Assembly: GCF_011758745.1 (NCBI RefSeq)
Contig: NZ_JAANOV010000001.1
Coordinates: 4,898,001-4,962,000, forward strand
From: Amycolatopsis granulosa
Lineage (GTDB): Bacteria; Actinomycetota; Actinomycetes; Mycobacteriales; Pseudonocardiaceae
Direction: 5' to 3'
Length of the DNA: 64,000 nucleotides
Shown in pieces: positions 20,160 to 30,170 of this stretch. Under the pieces are notes generated by a model. The model searched no databases, had not been told where the DNA came from, and was given only the letters and a program-made list of their open reading frames with translations. The translations under genes were made by a program, and so were the position numbers. Each line of letters opens with the position of its first letter. The stretch's first letter is position 1.

Positions 20160-21660
20160 CCCGAAGGGCTTCCTGAAGTACGAGCGGGTCGAGCCGCCCA
20201 AGCGCCCCAAGGCGCACCGCGCCGAGGACTGGCGGGAGGTCTACGCCGACCTCGAACCGGCCGAGCGCGACCAGCAGGTGCGCACACAGGCGACCCGCTG
20301 CATGGACTGCGGCATCCCGTTCTGCCACTCCGCGGGTTCCGGCTGCCCCCTGGGCAACCTGATCCCGGAGTGGAACGACCTGGTGCGCCGCGGCGACTGG
20401 GCCGCGGCGAGCGACCGGCTGCACGCGACCAACAACTTCCCGGAGTTCACCGGGAAGCTGTGCCCGGCGCCCTGCGAGGCCGGCTGCACCCTGTCCATCT
20501 CGCCGCTGTCCGGCGGTCCGGTCGCGATCAAGCGCGTCGAGGCGACGATCGCGGAGAAGTCGTGGGAGCTGGGCCTGGCCCAGCCGCAGGTCGCCGAGGT
20601 GGCCAGCGGTCAGCGGGTGGCCGTGGTCGGGTCCGGCCCGGCCGGGCTGGCCGCCGCCCAGCAGCTCACCCGCGCCGGGCACGACGTGACGGTGTTCGAG
20701 CGGGACGACCGGCTGGGCGGGCTGCTGCGCTACGGCATTCCCGAGTTCAAGATGGAGAAGAAGCACCTCGACCAGCGCCTGGCCCAGCTCAAGAAGGAGG
20801 GCACGCAGTTCGTCACCGGCTGCGAGGTCGGTGTCGACATCACCGTCGAGGAGCTGCGGGCGCGCTACGACGCGGTCGTGCTCGCGGTCGGCGCGCTGCG
20901 CGGCCGGGACGACACCACCACGGCGGGACGGGAGCTCGCGGGCATCCACCTGGCGATGGAGCACCTGGTGCCGGCCAACAAGCAGTGCGAGGGCGACGGG
21001 CCGTCGCCGGTCCACGCGCACGGCAAGCACGTCGTGATCATCGGCGGTGGGGACACCGGTGCCGACTCCTACGGCACCGCGATCCGTCAGGGCGCGGCGT
21101 CGGTCACCCAGCTGGACCAGTACCCGATGCCCCCGTCGACCCGCGACGACGACCGGTCGCCGTGGCCGACCTGGCCGTACGTGCTGCGCACCTACCCCGC
21201 GCACGAGGAGGGCGGCGAGCGGAAGTTCGGCGTCGCCGTGCGGCGCTTCGTGGGCGACGAGAACGGGCACGTCCGCGCGATCGAGCTGCAGCAGGTCAAG
21301 GTCGTGAAGGACCCGGAGACCGGGCGTCGCGAGGTGGTGCCGGTCTCCGACGAGATCGAGGAGATCCCGGCCGACCTGGTGCTGTTCGCGATCGGGTTCG
21401 AGGGCGTGGAGCACATGCGGCTGCTCGACGACCTGGGCATCTCGCTGACCCGCCGGGGCACCATCTCGTGTGGTCCGGACTGGCAGACGGAGGCCCCCGG
21501 CGTGTTCGTCTGCGGCGACGCGCACCGCGGCGCGTCCCTGGTGGTGTGGGCGATCGCGGAGGGCCGCTCGGTGGCCCACGCCGTGGACGCCTACCTGACG
21601 GGCGCGTCCGACCTGCCGGCACCGGTCCACCCGACCGCGCTGCCCCTCGCAGTGGTCTGA
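20152..21660 (+). CDS. gltD: Glutamate synthase small subunit GltD
   Basis: 502 aa flavoprotein that takes electrons from NADPH and passes them through 4Fe-4S clusters to GltB. N-terminal cluster cysteines are in [20 protein letters not shown] and CPAPCEAGC. The FAD site is [22 protein letters not shown] (about residue 155), the NADPH site [14 protein letters not shown] (about residue 295), and the C-terminal FAD contact is [23 protein letters not shown]. The GTG start overlaps the gltB end, so the two are made in balance. Directly downstream lies a 21-bp repeat array. Confidence 0.98.
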   Translation: MADPKGFLKYERVEPPKRPKAHRAEDWREVYADLEPAERDQQVRTQATRCMDCGIPFCHSAGSGCPLGNLIPEWNDLVRRGDWAAASDRLHATNNFPEFTGKLCPAPCEAGCTLSISPLSGGPVAIKRVEATIAEKSWELGLAQPQVAEVASGQRVAVVGSGPAGLAAAQQLTRAGHDVTVFERDDRLGGLLRYGIPEFKMEKKHLDQRLAQLKKEGTQFVTGCEVGVDITVEELRARYDAVVLAVGALRGRDDTTTAGRELAGIHLAMEHLVPANKQCEGDGPSPVHAHGKHVVIIGGGDTGADSYGTAIRQGAASVTQLDQYPMPPSTRDDDRSPWPTWPYVLRTYPAHEEGGERKFGVAVRRFVGDENGHVRAIELQQVKVVKDPETGRREVVPVSDEIEEIPADLVLFAIGFEGVEHMRLLDDLGISLTRRGTISCGPDWQTEAPGVFVCGDAHRGASLVVWAIAEGRSVAHAVDAYLTGASDLPAPVHPTALPLAVV

Positions 21661-21680
21661 ACCGCCCGGCCGCCCCAGAG

Positions 21681-21871
21681 CGGCGAACACGCCGCCCGGG
21701 CCGGTGAACACGCCGCCCGGAGCGGTGAACACGCCCGCGGCGCCGTGTTCACCGCTTGAGGCGCCGTGTTCGCCGCTGGGGTCGTCGTGTTCACCGCTTG
21801 AGGCGCCGTGTTCGCCGCTGGGGTCGTCGTGTCGGCTGCTTTGGGGCGCCGTGTTGGCTGCTGGGGGCGGG
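21681..21871. repeat. 21-bp phased intergenic repeat array with central inversion (locus 1)
   Basis: Between gltD and the DAHP synthase gene. The pentamer AACAC recurs at 21686, 21707 and 21728 (exact 21-bp steps, unit core AACACGCCGCCCGGA); then the units flip and GTGTT/GTGTC recurs at 21745, 21766, 21787, 21808, 21829 and 21851 (21-bp steps, the last 22). At the flip, AGCGGTGAACACG (21721-21733) and CGTGTTCACCGCT (21744-21756) make a perfect 13-bp hairpin with a 10-nt loop. In the right half a 40-nt stretch (21751-21790) is repeated exactly at 21793-21832. The gap 21872-21984 contains the aroG promoter. Confidence 0.9.
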
Positions 21872-21936
21872 CGGGCCCGGACGCCCGGGGGCGGGCGGAG
21901 TGGGTGCAGCCGCCGCTGCGCGCCGCGGGAGGGTGA

Positions 21937-23396
<1,460 letters not shown>

Positions 23397-23400
<4 letters not shown>

Positions 23401-23975
23401 ACGGCGAAGGTGTCCGCCGCCGCTTCCCGTGGGCTGTCCGCGGGTGCGGGCAGCGCGAACTCGGTGACCGTGCGCCACGGGCCGTGCTCGTCGTCGCCCG
23501 CGACCAGCCGTACCCGGTCGATCCGCGCGTGGATCGGGAGGACCGCCGCGGCGTCCTCGGCCGCCCGGCGGCGGGTGTGCGCGTCGCCCGTGCGGTGGTC
23601 CGCCACGGTCAGGTGGGGCACCGTGTCCGGGTGCCGGCCGTCGTAGGGCCGGTGGCCCGGGAACCGCTCGCACACCGCCCTGGTCAGCGCCCGGAAGTGC
23701 GCATCCGGTTCCGGCGCCAGCCACACCACCTCCGACCCGAACCAGCCGACCTGCGAAAACGCGCAGTCGAACGCCTCGATCCCGATCAACGCGGCCTCCA
23801 GGTCGGCCACCGTCCGCGCGTCGATGTCCTGGGGCGGCACGAACGGGTAGAGCACCGTCACGTGCGCGGGCACGCTGCGCCGGTGCCGGGTGACCAGGTG
23901 GTCGGTCTCGGGCACGGGGACGACGATGGCACTCTGCGTGGCACGGCGGAGCCACTGCGCGTCGGGGACCGGCAT
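23397..23975 (-). CDS. 2H phosphoesterase (2'-5' RNA ligase family)
   Basis: 192 aa. Two HxT motifs, HVTVLYPF (about residue 37) and HLTVAD (about residue 122), define the 2H superfamily, whose members act on 2'-5' phosphodiester or cyclic phosphate bonds of RNA or small nucleotides. The substrate here is unknown. The ATG at 23975 is chosen because CATGAT lies 6 nt before it; the longer open frame upstream is a shadow of the neighbouring acyltransferase gene. It is convergent with the DAHP synthase gene, sharing a hairpin. Confidence 0.85.
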
Positions 23976-24007
23976 GGCTTCATCATGACTGACGGCCCCG
24001 GCGATCG

Positions 24008-25351
24008 TCAGATCGACCGCTCGTACAGCGCAGCGGCGGACTTCAGCACCGCGTCCTGGAGCGACCCCGCGTCCGGCACCGCGTCGGCGTTCATCTGGAG
24101 TCCGATGTGGACGTGATCGCCGTACGTGGCCGCCGCGATGCCGACCGCGTGCCGCGGCGCCAGCGGCACGAACGGGTAGACCTCGCACAACGGCGCACCG
24201 TCCAGGGACAGGTCCAGTTTCGGCAGCGGCACGTTCGTGATCACGGTGTCGAACAGGACGCCCGCCGCCCGGCCGGCCATCTTCGCCGTCAACCGGTGCA
24301 GCCCGGGCGGCAGCCGGTCGGCCAGCACCGGCAGCGCGCCGGCTCCGCGCTGGGGCCCCGCGGCCTTGTTCCGGTTCATCGACCGGCGGATCTCGCGCAG
24401 CCGCCGCACCGGGTCGTCCAGGCGGACCGGCAGGTCGCACAGGTAGCCGGACAGCTGGTTCGCGCCCCAGCCGCCGTCCCGGCCCCGCATGCTGACCGGG
24501 ATCAGCGCCCGCAGCGGGCACGCGTCCGGGCGCTGCCCGCGGTTGATCATCCACTCGCGCAGCGCACCCGTCAGCACCGCCAGGACCACGTCGTTGGGGG
24601 TGCCGCCGTGGGCGGCGCGGATGGCGCGGACGTCGGCGACCGGCAACCGGACGAACCCGAGCCGCCGTCCGGCCGAGCCGGGCGCGCTCAGCGGCGACAA
24701 CGGGTACGGCCGCGCGGCGCGCAGGACCGCGGACGCGATCGCCGCGTTCTCACCGGCCTGCGTGATCGCGGCGGTCACCCCGTCGCGCAGCGCCTCCAGC
24801 GGCGGGCGCGGCCCGGCCCGGCGGGTGTCGGCGCTGTGGGTGGCTGCGTTGTGGGTGTCGGCGAACATCCGGGTGATCGGCAGCTCGTCCAGCAGCCCGG
24901 CGGCCACGGCGAACGCTCCGGCCCCGTCGGTGAACGCGTGGTGGAGCTTGAGCAGCAACGCGTACCGGTCGTCGCCGAGTCCGGTGACGACTTCCAGGTC
25001 CCACAGTGGCCGGTCCATGGGCAGTGGCTGTTCGATCCACTCGGCGGCGTGCGCCGCCAGCGGGTCGTCGGCGCAGAACCCGGCGAGCCGGTGCACTCGG
25101 ATGTGCCGGTGCGGGTCGAAGTCCGGGTCGTCGGCCCAAGTGGCGCCGCCCGGCGGGAACAGCGTCGGGCGGACGCGCTGCCGCAGCCGGGGGATGCGCC
25201 GCGCGCGGGCGGCGAGCAACCCGGCCACGGCCTGCGGGTCGATCGGTGCGCCCGGCCGGAAGATCACCGCCGCCCCCATGTGCATGGGGGTGGATTCCCC
25301 TTCCAGGCAAAGGAAAGCCACGTCCAGCCCACTGAGCTGACGGCGCGCCAT
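24008..25351 (-). CDS. Wax ester synthase / diacylglycerol acyltransferase
   Basis: 447 aa WS/DGAT enzyme that esterifies fatty acyl-CoA with diacylglycerol or long alcohols to make storage lipid at the membrane. Features: N-terminal MARRQLSGLDVAFLCLEGESTPMHMGAAVIF, the catalytic motif LHHAFTDGAGA (HHxxxDG, about residue 137), the second motif GGTPNDVVLAVLTGALREW (about residue 250), and a late VLFDTVITNVPLP. Length is normal. Thirty-two nt separate it from the downstream 2H gene. An inverted repeat CGAAAC-N12-GTTTCG lies about 62 bp before the start. Confidence 0.93.
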   Translation of the reverse strand: MARRQLSGLDVAFLCLEGESTPMHMGAAVIFRPGAPIDPQAVAGLLAARARRIPRLRQRVRPTLFPPGGATWADDPDFDPHRHIRVHRLAGFCADDPLAAHAAEWIEQPLPMDRPLWDLEVVTGLGDDRYALLLKLHHAFTDGAGAFAVAAGLLDELPITRMFADTHNAATHSADTRRAGPRPPLEALRDGVTAAITQAGENAAIASAVLRAARPYPLSPLSAPGSAGRRLGFVRLPVADVRAIRAAHGGTPNDVVLAVLTGALREWMINRGQRPDACPLRALIPVSMRGRDGGWGANQLSGYLCDLPVRLDDPVRRLREIRRSMNRNKAAGPQRGAGALPVLADRLPPGLHRLTAKMAGRAAGVLFDTVITNVPLPKLDLSLDGAPLCEVYPFVPLAPRHAVGIAAATYGDHVHIGLQMNADAVPDAGSLQDAVLKSAAALYERSI

Positions 25352-25412
25352 GGACGACCCCTCTACGTCGGTGACAACGGAATTTGCCTGCTACTCGAGC
25401 AAACGGACGTGT

Positions 25413-25436
25413 CGAAACGGTAGTCCATTTGTTTCG
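25413..25436. promoter_or_regulatory. Inverted repeat upstream of the wax ester synthase gene
   Basis: CGAAAC (25413-25418), 12-bp centre, GTTTCG (25431-25436). It lies in a comparatively AT-rich 173-bp gap between the pknL-like stop and the acyltransferase start. Size and symmetry fit a dimeric repressor site; no adjacent regulator gene is obvious. The arms are short. Confidence 0.35.
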
Positions 25437-25524
25437 GCAGCGCTAACTGTTCCGATTTCTCACTCGAACGGGGTATTGGTCCTTTGTGGACGCGGACGTG
25501 AAAAGGATCTGATCCGCTATTCGA

Positions 25525-27552
25525 TCACGGAAATACTTCCAGTTTCACCTTCTTGCCGCGTTCGACCCGGTCGCCGGGTTCGGGATCCTGCCCGACGACG
25601 ATCGAGAAATTGCGGGTGCGGCCTTCGACGTCGGCCTGCAACCCGGCGTCGCCGAGCAGCCGGATCGCGTCCGGCACCGGGCGTCCGACCACGGACGGGA
25701 CCTCCACCGCGGTCGAGACGTAGACCCCGACCCGCTTGCTGCCCTGGGCGTCGACGGCGGTGCCGGCCGCCGGAGTGGTGCGGGTGACGCTGCCGCCCGG
25801 CACGTTCTCGGAGAACTCACCGCCGGCGTCGTAGGGCTCGAACCCGGCGTTGCGCAGCCGCTGGAACGCGTCGTCGCGGCTCATTCCGGCGACCGCGGGT
25901 ACCGGGGTGGGCGGCGCGCCCTTGGACACGCCGATCTTCACCGTCGTGCCGATCGGCAGTGGCGTGCCGGGGCCCGGGTTGATCGCGAGCACCTTCCCGG
26001 CCGGCACCGACGAGCTGTAGGCGTCGGAGCCCGGCTCACGCTGTGGCGTCAGTCCCGCGTCCCGGATGGCCGCCTCCGCCTGCGCCAGATCGATTCCGGG
26101 GCGGACGTCGGGCACGGTCGGGCGGCCCGAGGACAGCTGCACGACGACCGTCGTGCCCTTCTTCGCCGACGCGCCGGCCGCCGGATCGCTGCCGATCGCC
26201 TTGCCGGCCGGGACGGTGTCGTGCCGCTGCCGCACCACGGTGACCGACAGCCCGGCGTCCTGCATGGTCTTCTCCGCCGCGGCCTGGTCCAGCCCGGCCA
26301 CCGACGGGACCGCGACCGTCGCGGCCGCGTCCTGACCGACGGTGAACCACCAGATCCCGCCGCCTGCCAGCGCCAACACCAGTGCGGCGAGCACGGCCCA
26401 CAGCACGACCGGACGGCGCCGGACCACCGCGGGCCGCTCCTCCTCCGGCAGCGGTGGCGGTGGTGACACTGGTGACAGTGGTGGCGGTGGTGCAGACGGG
26501 GGCCCGGGTGTGCTCTGCGGCCGGACCATGGCGCGGGTGCCGCGCGGGCCGGCGACCGGGTTCGCGGTGGTCACCGGGGAGAACGCCGGAACGGTCCGGT
26601 CCGGGTCGGGGTTCGGGCCGGGATTCGGGGCCGGGGCGGGCACCGGTTTGGGCGGCAGCACCGGGATCGGCGCCGGGGCGAGGCCCAGGGCGGCCCGCAC
26701 GTGCCGCAGCTCCTGCAGGAACGCGGCGGCGTCCGCGGGACGGGCCCCGGGATCGCGGCGCGTCGCGCGCAGCACCAGGTCGTCGAGCGCGGCGGGGATG
26801 CCGGGCTGCACCGTGCTGGGCGCCGGCACGTCGTCGTTCACGTGCCGGTAGGCGACCGAGATGGCCGTATCACCGGTGTAGGGGGCCTGCCCGGTCAGCA
26901 TCTCGTAGAGCACGATGCCGGCCGAGTAGACGTCGCCGCGCTCACCGGCCGCGCCGGTGGTGACCTGCTCGGGCGCCAGGTAGGCGACGGTGCCGAGGAT
27001 GATGCTGGAGCTGGTGGTACCCGCGCTCGCCACGGCGCGCACGAGCCCGAAATCGGCGACCTTGACCACCCCGCTCGGGGGATGCCCGGTCTGCCCGATG
27101 AGCACGTTCTCCGGCTTCACGTCCCGGTGCACGAGCCCGGCCTGGTGCGCCGCGGCCAGCGCGGACAGCATCTGCTCGGCGACGCTCAGCGCCAGCGGCA
27201 CGTCCAGCGTGCCCCGCTGGTCCAGCAGGTCGCGCAGCGTGCCGCCGTCGACCAGCTCCATCACGAGGAACACGTGCGACCGGTCGCCCGCGATGTCCAC
27301 GCCCTGGTCGTGCACGGTGACCACGTTCGGGTGGTGCAGCTTCGCGGCGAGCCGCGCCTCGCGCTCGAACCGCTCGACGAACGACCGGTCGTCGGCGAAG
27401 CGCGGATCCATGATCTTGATGGCGACCGGGCGGTCCAGCCTCGTGTCCGACCCACGGTAAACCGCCGACATGCCGCCGCGGGCGAGGAGGCCGTCGACCC
27501 GGTAGCGCCGCTCCAGGAGCGTTCCGGCCAGGCTGGTGTCCGTGCTCGTCAC
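25525..27552 (-). CDS. pknL: PknL-like Ser/Thr protein kinase with four PASTA domains
   Basis: 675 aa transmembrane Hanks-type kinase. Kinase domain at about residues 10-275: glycine loop LLARGGMSAVYRG, VAIKIMD lysine, VHRDVKPENVLI, ADFGLVRAVAS and a normal APE-like LAPEQ. A proline-rich linker follows, one membrane helix (about 381-403) and four extracytoplasmic PASTA repeats (VPSVAGLDQAAAEKTM; VPDVRPGIDLAQAEAAI; VPAVAGMSRDDAFQRL; VPSVVGRPVPDAIRLL). Gene order with the Rv2175c-like gene and class II DAHP synthase identifies it as the PknL orthologue by position. Mycobacterial PknL lacks PASTA domains, so this is an elaborated form. Start at GTG 27552 follows TACGAT by 8 nt. Confidence 0.93.
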   Translation of the reverse strand: MTSTDTSLAGTLLERRYRVDGLLARGGMSAVYRGSDTRLDRPVAIKIMDPRFADDRSFVERFEREARLAAKLHHPNVVTVHDQGVDIAGDRSHVFLVMELVDGGTLRDLLDQRGTLDVPLALSVAEQMLSALAAAHQAGLVHRDVKPENVLIGQTGHPPSGVVKVADFGLVRAVASAGTTSSSIILGTVAYLAPEQVTTGAAGERGDVYSAGIVLYEMLTGQAPYTGDTAISVAYRHVNDDVPAPSTVQPGIPAALDDLVLRATRRDPGARPADAAAFLQELRHVRAALGLAPAPIPVLPPKPVPAPAPNPGPNPDPDRTVPAFSPVTTANPVAGPRGTRAMVRPQSTPGPPSAPPPPLSPVSPPPPLPEEERPAVVRRRPVVLWAVLAALVLALAGGGIWWFTVGQDAAATVAVPSVAGLDQAAAEKTMQDAGLSVTVVRQRHDTVPAGKAIGSDPAAGASAKKGTTVVVQLSSGRPTVPDVRPGIDLAQAEAAIRDAGLTPQREPGSDAYSSSVPAGKVLAINPGPGTPLPIGTTVKIGVSKGAPPTPVPAVAGMSRDDAFQRLRNAGFEPYDAGGEFSENVPGGSVTRTTPAAGTAVDAQGSKRVGVYVSTAVEVPSVVGRPVPDAIRLLGDAGLQADVEGRTRNFSIVVGQDPEPGDRVERGKKVKLEVFP

Positions 27553-27677
27553 GGTTGCCGATCGTACGGACACCGGCGGAGCCGCCGGACCCGCCCCGGA
27601 CCGCCGGAGTTGAGGTTTCGTTACGCCGTTCGCGCTACATTGCGGACAACCAGGCCAGATGTGGCACCCTGTCTTGC

Positions 27678-28046
27678 GTGAGTGCGATCCCAGTCGCTGA
27701 TGACGTTCTCGACGCCGACGTGGCCGTGCTGCCGCTGGCGGAAGTGGCCCAGGAAATCGGGCTGTCGGTCAACAAGGTCCGGCAGCTGCTGCGGGACGGT
27801 CAGCTGCTCGCGGTGCGCCGCGGCGGCGACCTGGTCGTCCCGGCCGACTTCCTCGTCGGCGGTCAGACCGTGAAGGGCCTGACCGGCCTGCTGACGGTGC
27901 TGGCCGACGCCGGGTTCAGCCGGACCGAGATGCTGCGGTGGCTCTACACCTCGGACGAGACCCTGCCCGGCAGCACCCCGATCAACGCCCTGCGCACCAA
28001 CCACGGCACGGAGGTGAAGCGCCGGGCCCAGGCAATGGCGTTCTAG
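27678..28046 (+). CDS. Rv2175c-like DNA-binding HTH protein, probable PknL substrate
   Basis: 122 aa. The N-terminal part LPLAEVAQEIGLSVNKVRQLLRDGQLLAVRRGGDLVVPADFL is a winged helix-turn-helix of the MerR/excisionase kind, and the C-terminal part (LLTVLADAGFSRTEMLRWLYTSDETLPGSTPINALR) matches Rv2175c. In mycobacteria Rv2175c binds DNA and is phosphorylated by the divergently encoded PknL; the same divergent pair is seen here, with 125 bp between the starts. The GTG at 27678 follows CACCCT by 7 nt. Confidence 0.92.
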   Translation: MSAIPVADDVLDADVAVLPLAEVAQEIGLSVNKVRQLLRDGQLLAVRRGGDLVVPADFLVGGQTVKGLTGLLTVLADAGFSRTEMLRWLYTSDETLPGSTPINALRTNHGTEVKRRAQAMAF

Positions 28047-28083
28047 CGGCGTTCTAGCAGCGTCCGGGGGAGTTCCGGTGGGA

Positions 28084-28115
28084 TGCGGGGCGGGCGGGTG
28101 CCGCCCCGCCCCGCA
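28084..28115. terminator. Strong GC hairpin between convergent genes
   Basis: TGCGGGGCGGG (28084-28094) pairs perfectly with CCCGCCCCGCA (28105-28115) around a 10-nt loop. It lies between the Rv2175c-like gene and the convergent F420-type oxidoreductase gene and should stop transcription from both sides. Confidence 0.75.
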
Positions 28116-28125
28116 CACCGGTGAC

Positions 28126-28911
28126 TCAGCCGTTCTGCTCGTCGCGCCAGGCGATCCACTTCTTCAGCAGGTCCAGGTCGTAGTCCGGGCCGCTCGCCGC
28201 GACGGTGAACAGGCTGACGCCCAGCTCCCGCAGCTTCGGGCCCAGCTCGTCCGGCTCGCTGTGCACCGCGGTGGAGATCTCGATCTCCGCCGCGTCGCGG
28301 CCCACGTCCGCGCAGTGCTGGCGGAGGATGCCGGTCTTGCGCTCGATGGTCTCCAGGTCGCCGAAGCTGTGCCAGATATCGGCGTGCTTCGCGACCAGCC
28401 GGAGGGTCTTCTTCTCCCCGCCGCCGCCGATGAGCACCGGGATGTCCCGGGTGGGCGCCGGGTTCAGCTTGCCCAGGCGGGACTCGATGCGCGGCAGCGA
28501 CTCCGCGAGGTTGTCCAGCCGTCCGCCGGCGGTGCCGAACTCGTAGCCGTACTCGTCGTAGTCCTTCTCGAACCAGCCGGAGCCGATGCCGAGGATCAGC
28601 CGGCCGTCGCTGATGTGGTCGACCGTGCGGGCCATGTCGGCGAGCAGCTCGGGGTTGCGGTAGCTGTTGCAGGTGACCAGCGCGCCGATCTCCACCCGGG
28701 AGGTCTGCTCCGCCCAGGCGGCGAGCATGGTCCAGCACTCGAAGTGCAGGCCGTCGGGGTCGCCGGTCAAGGGGAAGAAGTGATCCCAGTTGAACAGCAC
28801 GTCCGCGCCGAGGTCCTCGGCGGCGGAGGCGGTGTCGCGGATGGTCGGGTAGTCGGCGTGCTGCGGCTGGAGCTGCAGCCCGATCCGGATCGGCTTGGTG
28901 GTGTCGCTCAT
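28126..28911 (-). CDS. LLM-class F420-dependent oxidoreductase
   Basis: 261 aa luciferase-like TIM-barrel protein. Typical features are IRIGLQLQPQHADY, AAEDLGADVLFNWDHFFPLTG, VEIGALVTCNSYRNPELLADMARTVDHISDGRLILGIGSGWFEKDYDEYG, and VLIGGGGEKKTLRLVAKHADIWH. These belong to the F420-dependent (not FMN) branch common in actinobacteria. The substrate cannot be inferred. A TAGGCT hexamer lies 6 nt before the ATG, suggesting a leaderless transcript. Confidence 0.92.
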   Translation of the reverse strand: MSDTTKPIRIGLQLQPQHADYPTIRDTASAAEDLGADVLFNWDHFFPLTGDPDGLHFECWTMLAAWAEQTSRVEIGALVTCNSYRNPELLADMARTVDHISDGRLILGIGSGWFEKDYDEYGYEFGTAGGRLDNLAESLPRIESRLGKLNPAPTRDIPVLIGGGGEKKTLRLVAKHADIWHSFGDLETIERKTGILRQHCADVGRDAAEIEISTAVHSEPDELGPKLRELGVSLFTVAASGPDYDLDLLKKWIAWRDEQNG

Positions 28912-29019
28912 GCCGTCAGCCTAGCCACCGGTGCGCGGGCCTCGCAGCAGGCCGGAACTGGTTGCCCGCCATGGCTCGCACCTGGATCACACTCCAGGTG
29001 GATGTCCACTGTGTACCAC

Positions 29020-30090
29020 TCAGGACACTCGCTGCGTGGCGGTCTCGGCCAGCGCCGCCAGCCGCGCGGCGGCGGGTTCGGCCAGGCGGGCGCGTTCCAG
29101 GGCGGTCAGCGCCGTGGAGGTGAGCGCCGTGATCCGCGCCTCCACCGCCTCGACCGCGCCGACCTCGGTCAGGGTGCGGCGCACGGTGTCCACCTCGTCC
29201 TCGGCGAGATCGGCGCCGATCGCGTCGGCGATGAGCTTGCGCTGCTCCGGGTCCCCCGCCATCTGCAGGCCCAGCGCGACGAGCAGGGTGCGCTTGCCCT
29301 CGCGCAGGTCGTCACCCGCGGGTTTCCCGGTGACCGAGGGATCGCCGAAAACCCCCAGCAGGTCGTCGCGCAGCTGGAAGGCGACACCCAGGTCGCCGCC
29401 GAACCCGTGCAGAGCCGCGATCCGCGCCTCGTCCGCGCCGGCGAGCGCGGCGCCCAGGTGCAACGGGCGCTGCACCGTGTAGGCGGCCGTCTTGAGGCGG
29501 CACACGCGCAGCGCCGCCTCCGGCGTGGTGTCGCCGACGGCTTGCGTGCGCACGTCCAGGTACTGGCCGGCCAGTACCTCGGTGCGCATCGCGCGCCACG
29601 CCGGGTGGGCGGCCGCCAGCGTCGCGGGCGGCAGCGGGGCGCCGGTGTACATGTCGTCGGCCCAGGCCAGCGCCAGGTCACCGAGGAGGACGGCGGCGGC
29701 CATGCCGAACGCTTCCGGCGCGCCGAGCCAGCCGTGGGCCCGGTGCTCGCGGGCGTGCGAGACGTGCACGGTCGGCCGGCCGCGGCGGGAGTCGGAGGAG
29801 TCGATCAGGTCGTCGTGGATCAGCGCGCACGCCTGCACCAGCTCCAGGCTGGCCACGGCCCGCAGCACGCCCTCGGTGTCCGGGCCGTCCGGGTCGCCGC
29901 CCGCGCCGCGCCAGGCCCACCACGCGAACGTGGGACGCAGCCGCTTGCCGCCGCCGAGCACGAAGCGGGTGAGGGCGTCGACGCCGGAGCCGAACGCGGG
30001 CTCCCCGGCCCGGATGTCCGCGCCCGCCTCGGTCAGGAACGCGGACAGGTGGCGTTCCAGGTGCTGGGGCAGGTTGGCGTCGAAGTCCAT
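29020..30090 (-). CDS. Polyprenyl diphosphate synthase (geranylgeranyl type, IdsA-like)
   Basis: 356 aa trans-prenyltransferase. Both aspartate-rich motifs are present: LIHDDLIDSSDSRRGRPTVH (DDxxD, about residue 88) and FQLRDDLLGVFGD (about residue 234), plus GGGKRLRPTF for the IPP site. Residues before the first motif (LELVQAC) lack a bulky aromatic at the position that usually limits chain length to farnesyl, which agrees with a GGPP-sized product. It is divergent from the PIG-L gene. Position matches idsA2 (Rv2173) beside metF and pknL in mycobacteria. The ATG encoding MDFDANLPQHLERHL is preferred to an in-frame upstream start. Confidence 0.92.
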   Translation of the reverse strand: MDFDANLPQHLERHLSAFLTEAGADIRAGEPAFGSGVDALTRFVLGGGKRLRPTFAWWAWRGAGGDPDGPDTEGVLRAVASLELVQACALIHDDLIDSSDSRRGRPTVHVSHAREHRAHGWLGAPEAFGMAAAVLLGDLALAWADDMYTGAPLPPATLAAAHPAWRAMRTEVLAGQYLDVRTQAVGDTTPEAALRVCRLKTAAYTVQRPLHLGAALAGADEARIAALHGFGGDLGVAFQLRDDLLGVFGDPSVTGKPAGDDLREGKRTLLVALGLQMAGDPEQRKLIADAIGADLAEDEVDTVRRTLTEVGAVEAVEARITALTSTALTALERARLAEPAAARLAALAETATQRVS

Positions 30091-30170
30091 GAGCCTATCG
30101 TCGGGGACGGCCGCCGGGCGCGCTCGCCAGGGGTGCACGCGATGTGACCGGTGCCCGTAGGCTCGCCGGC

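Noticed and set aside
16473-20210. A 1245-codon open frame on the minus strand across gltB
   Set aside because: It is a shadow of gltB caused by high GC at third positions; composition is rich in His, Arg, Gln and Val without any domain, and gltB on the plus strand is certain.
21681-21871. CRISPR array
   Set aside because: Units are only 21 bp with no unique spacers and change orientation midway; no cas genes nearby.
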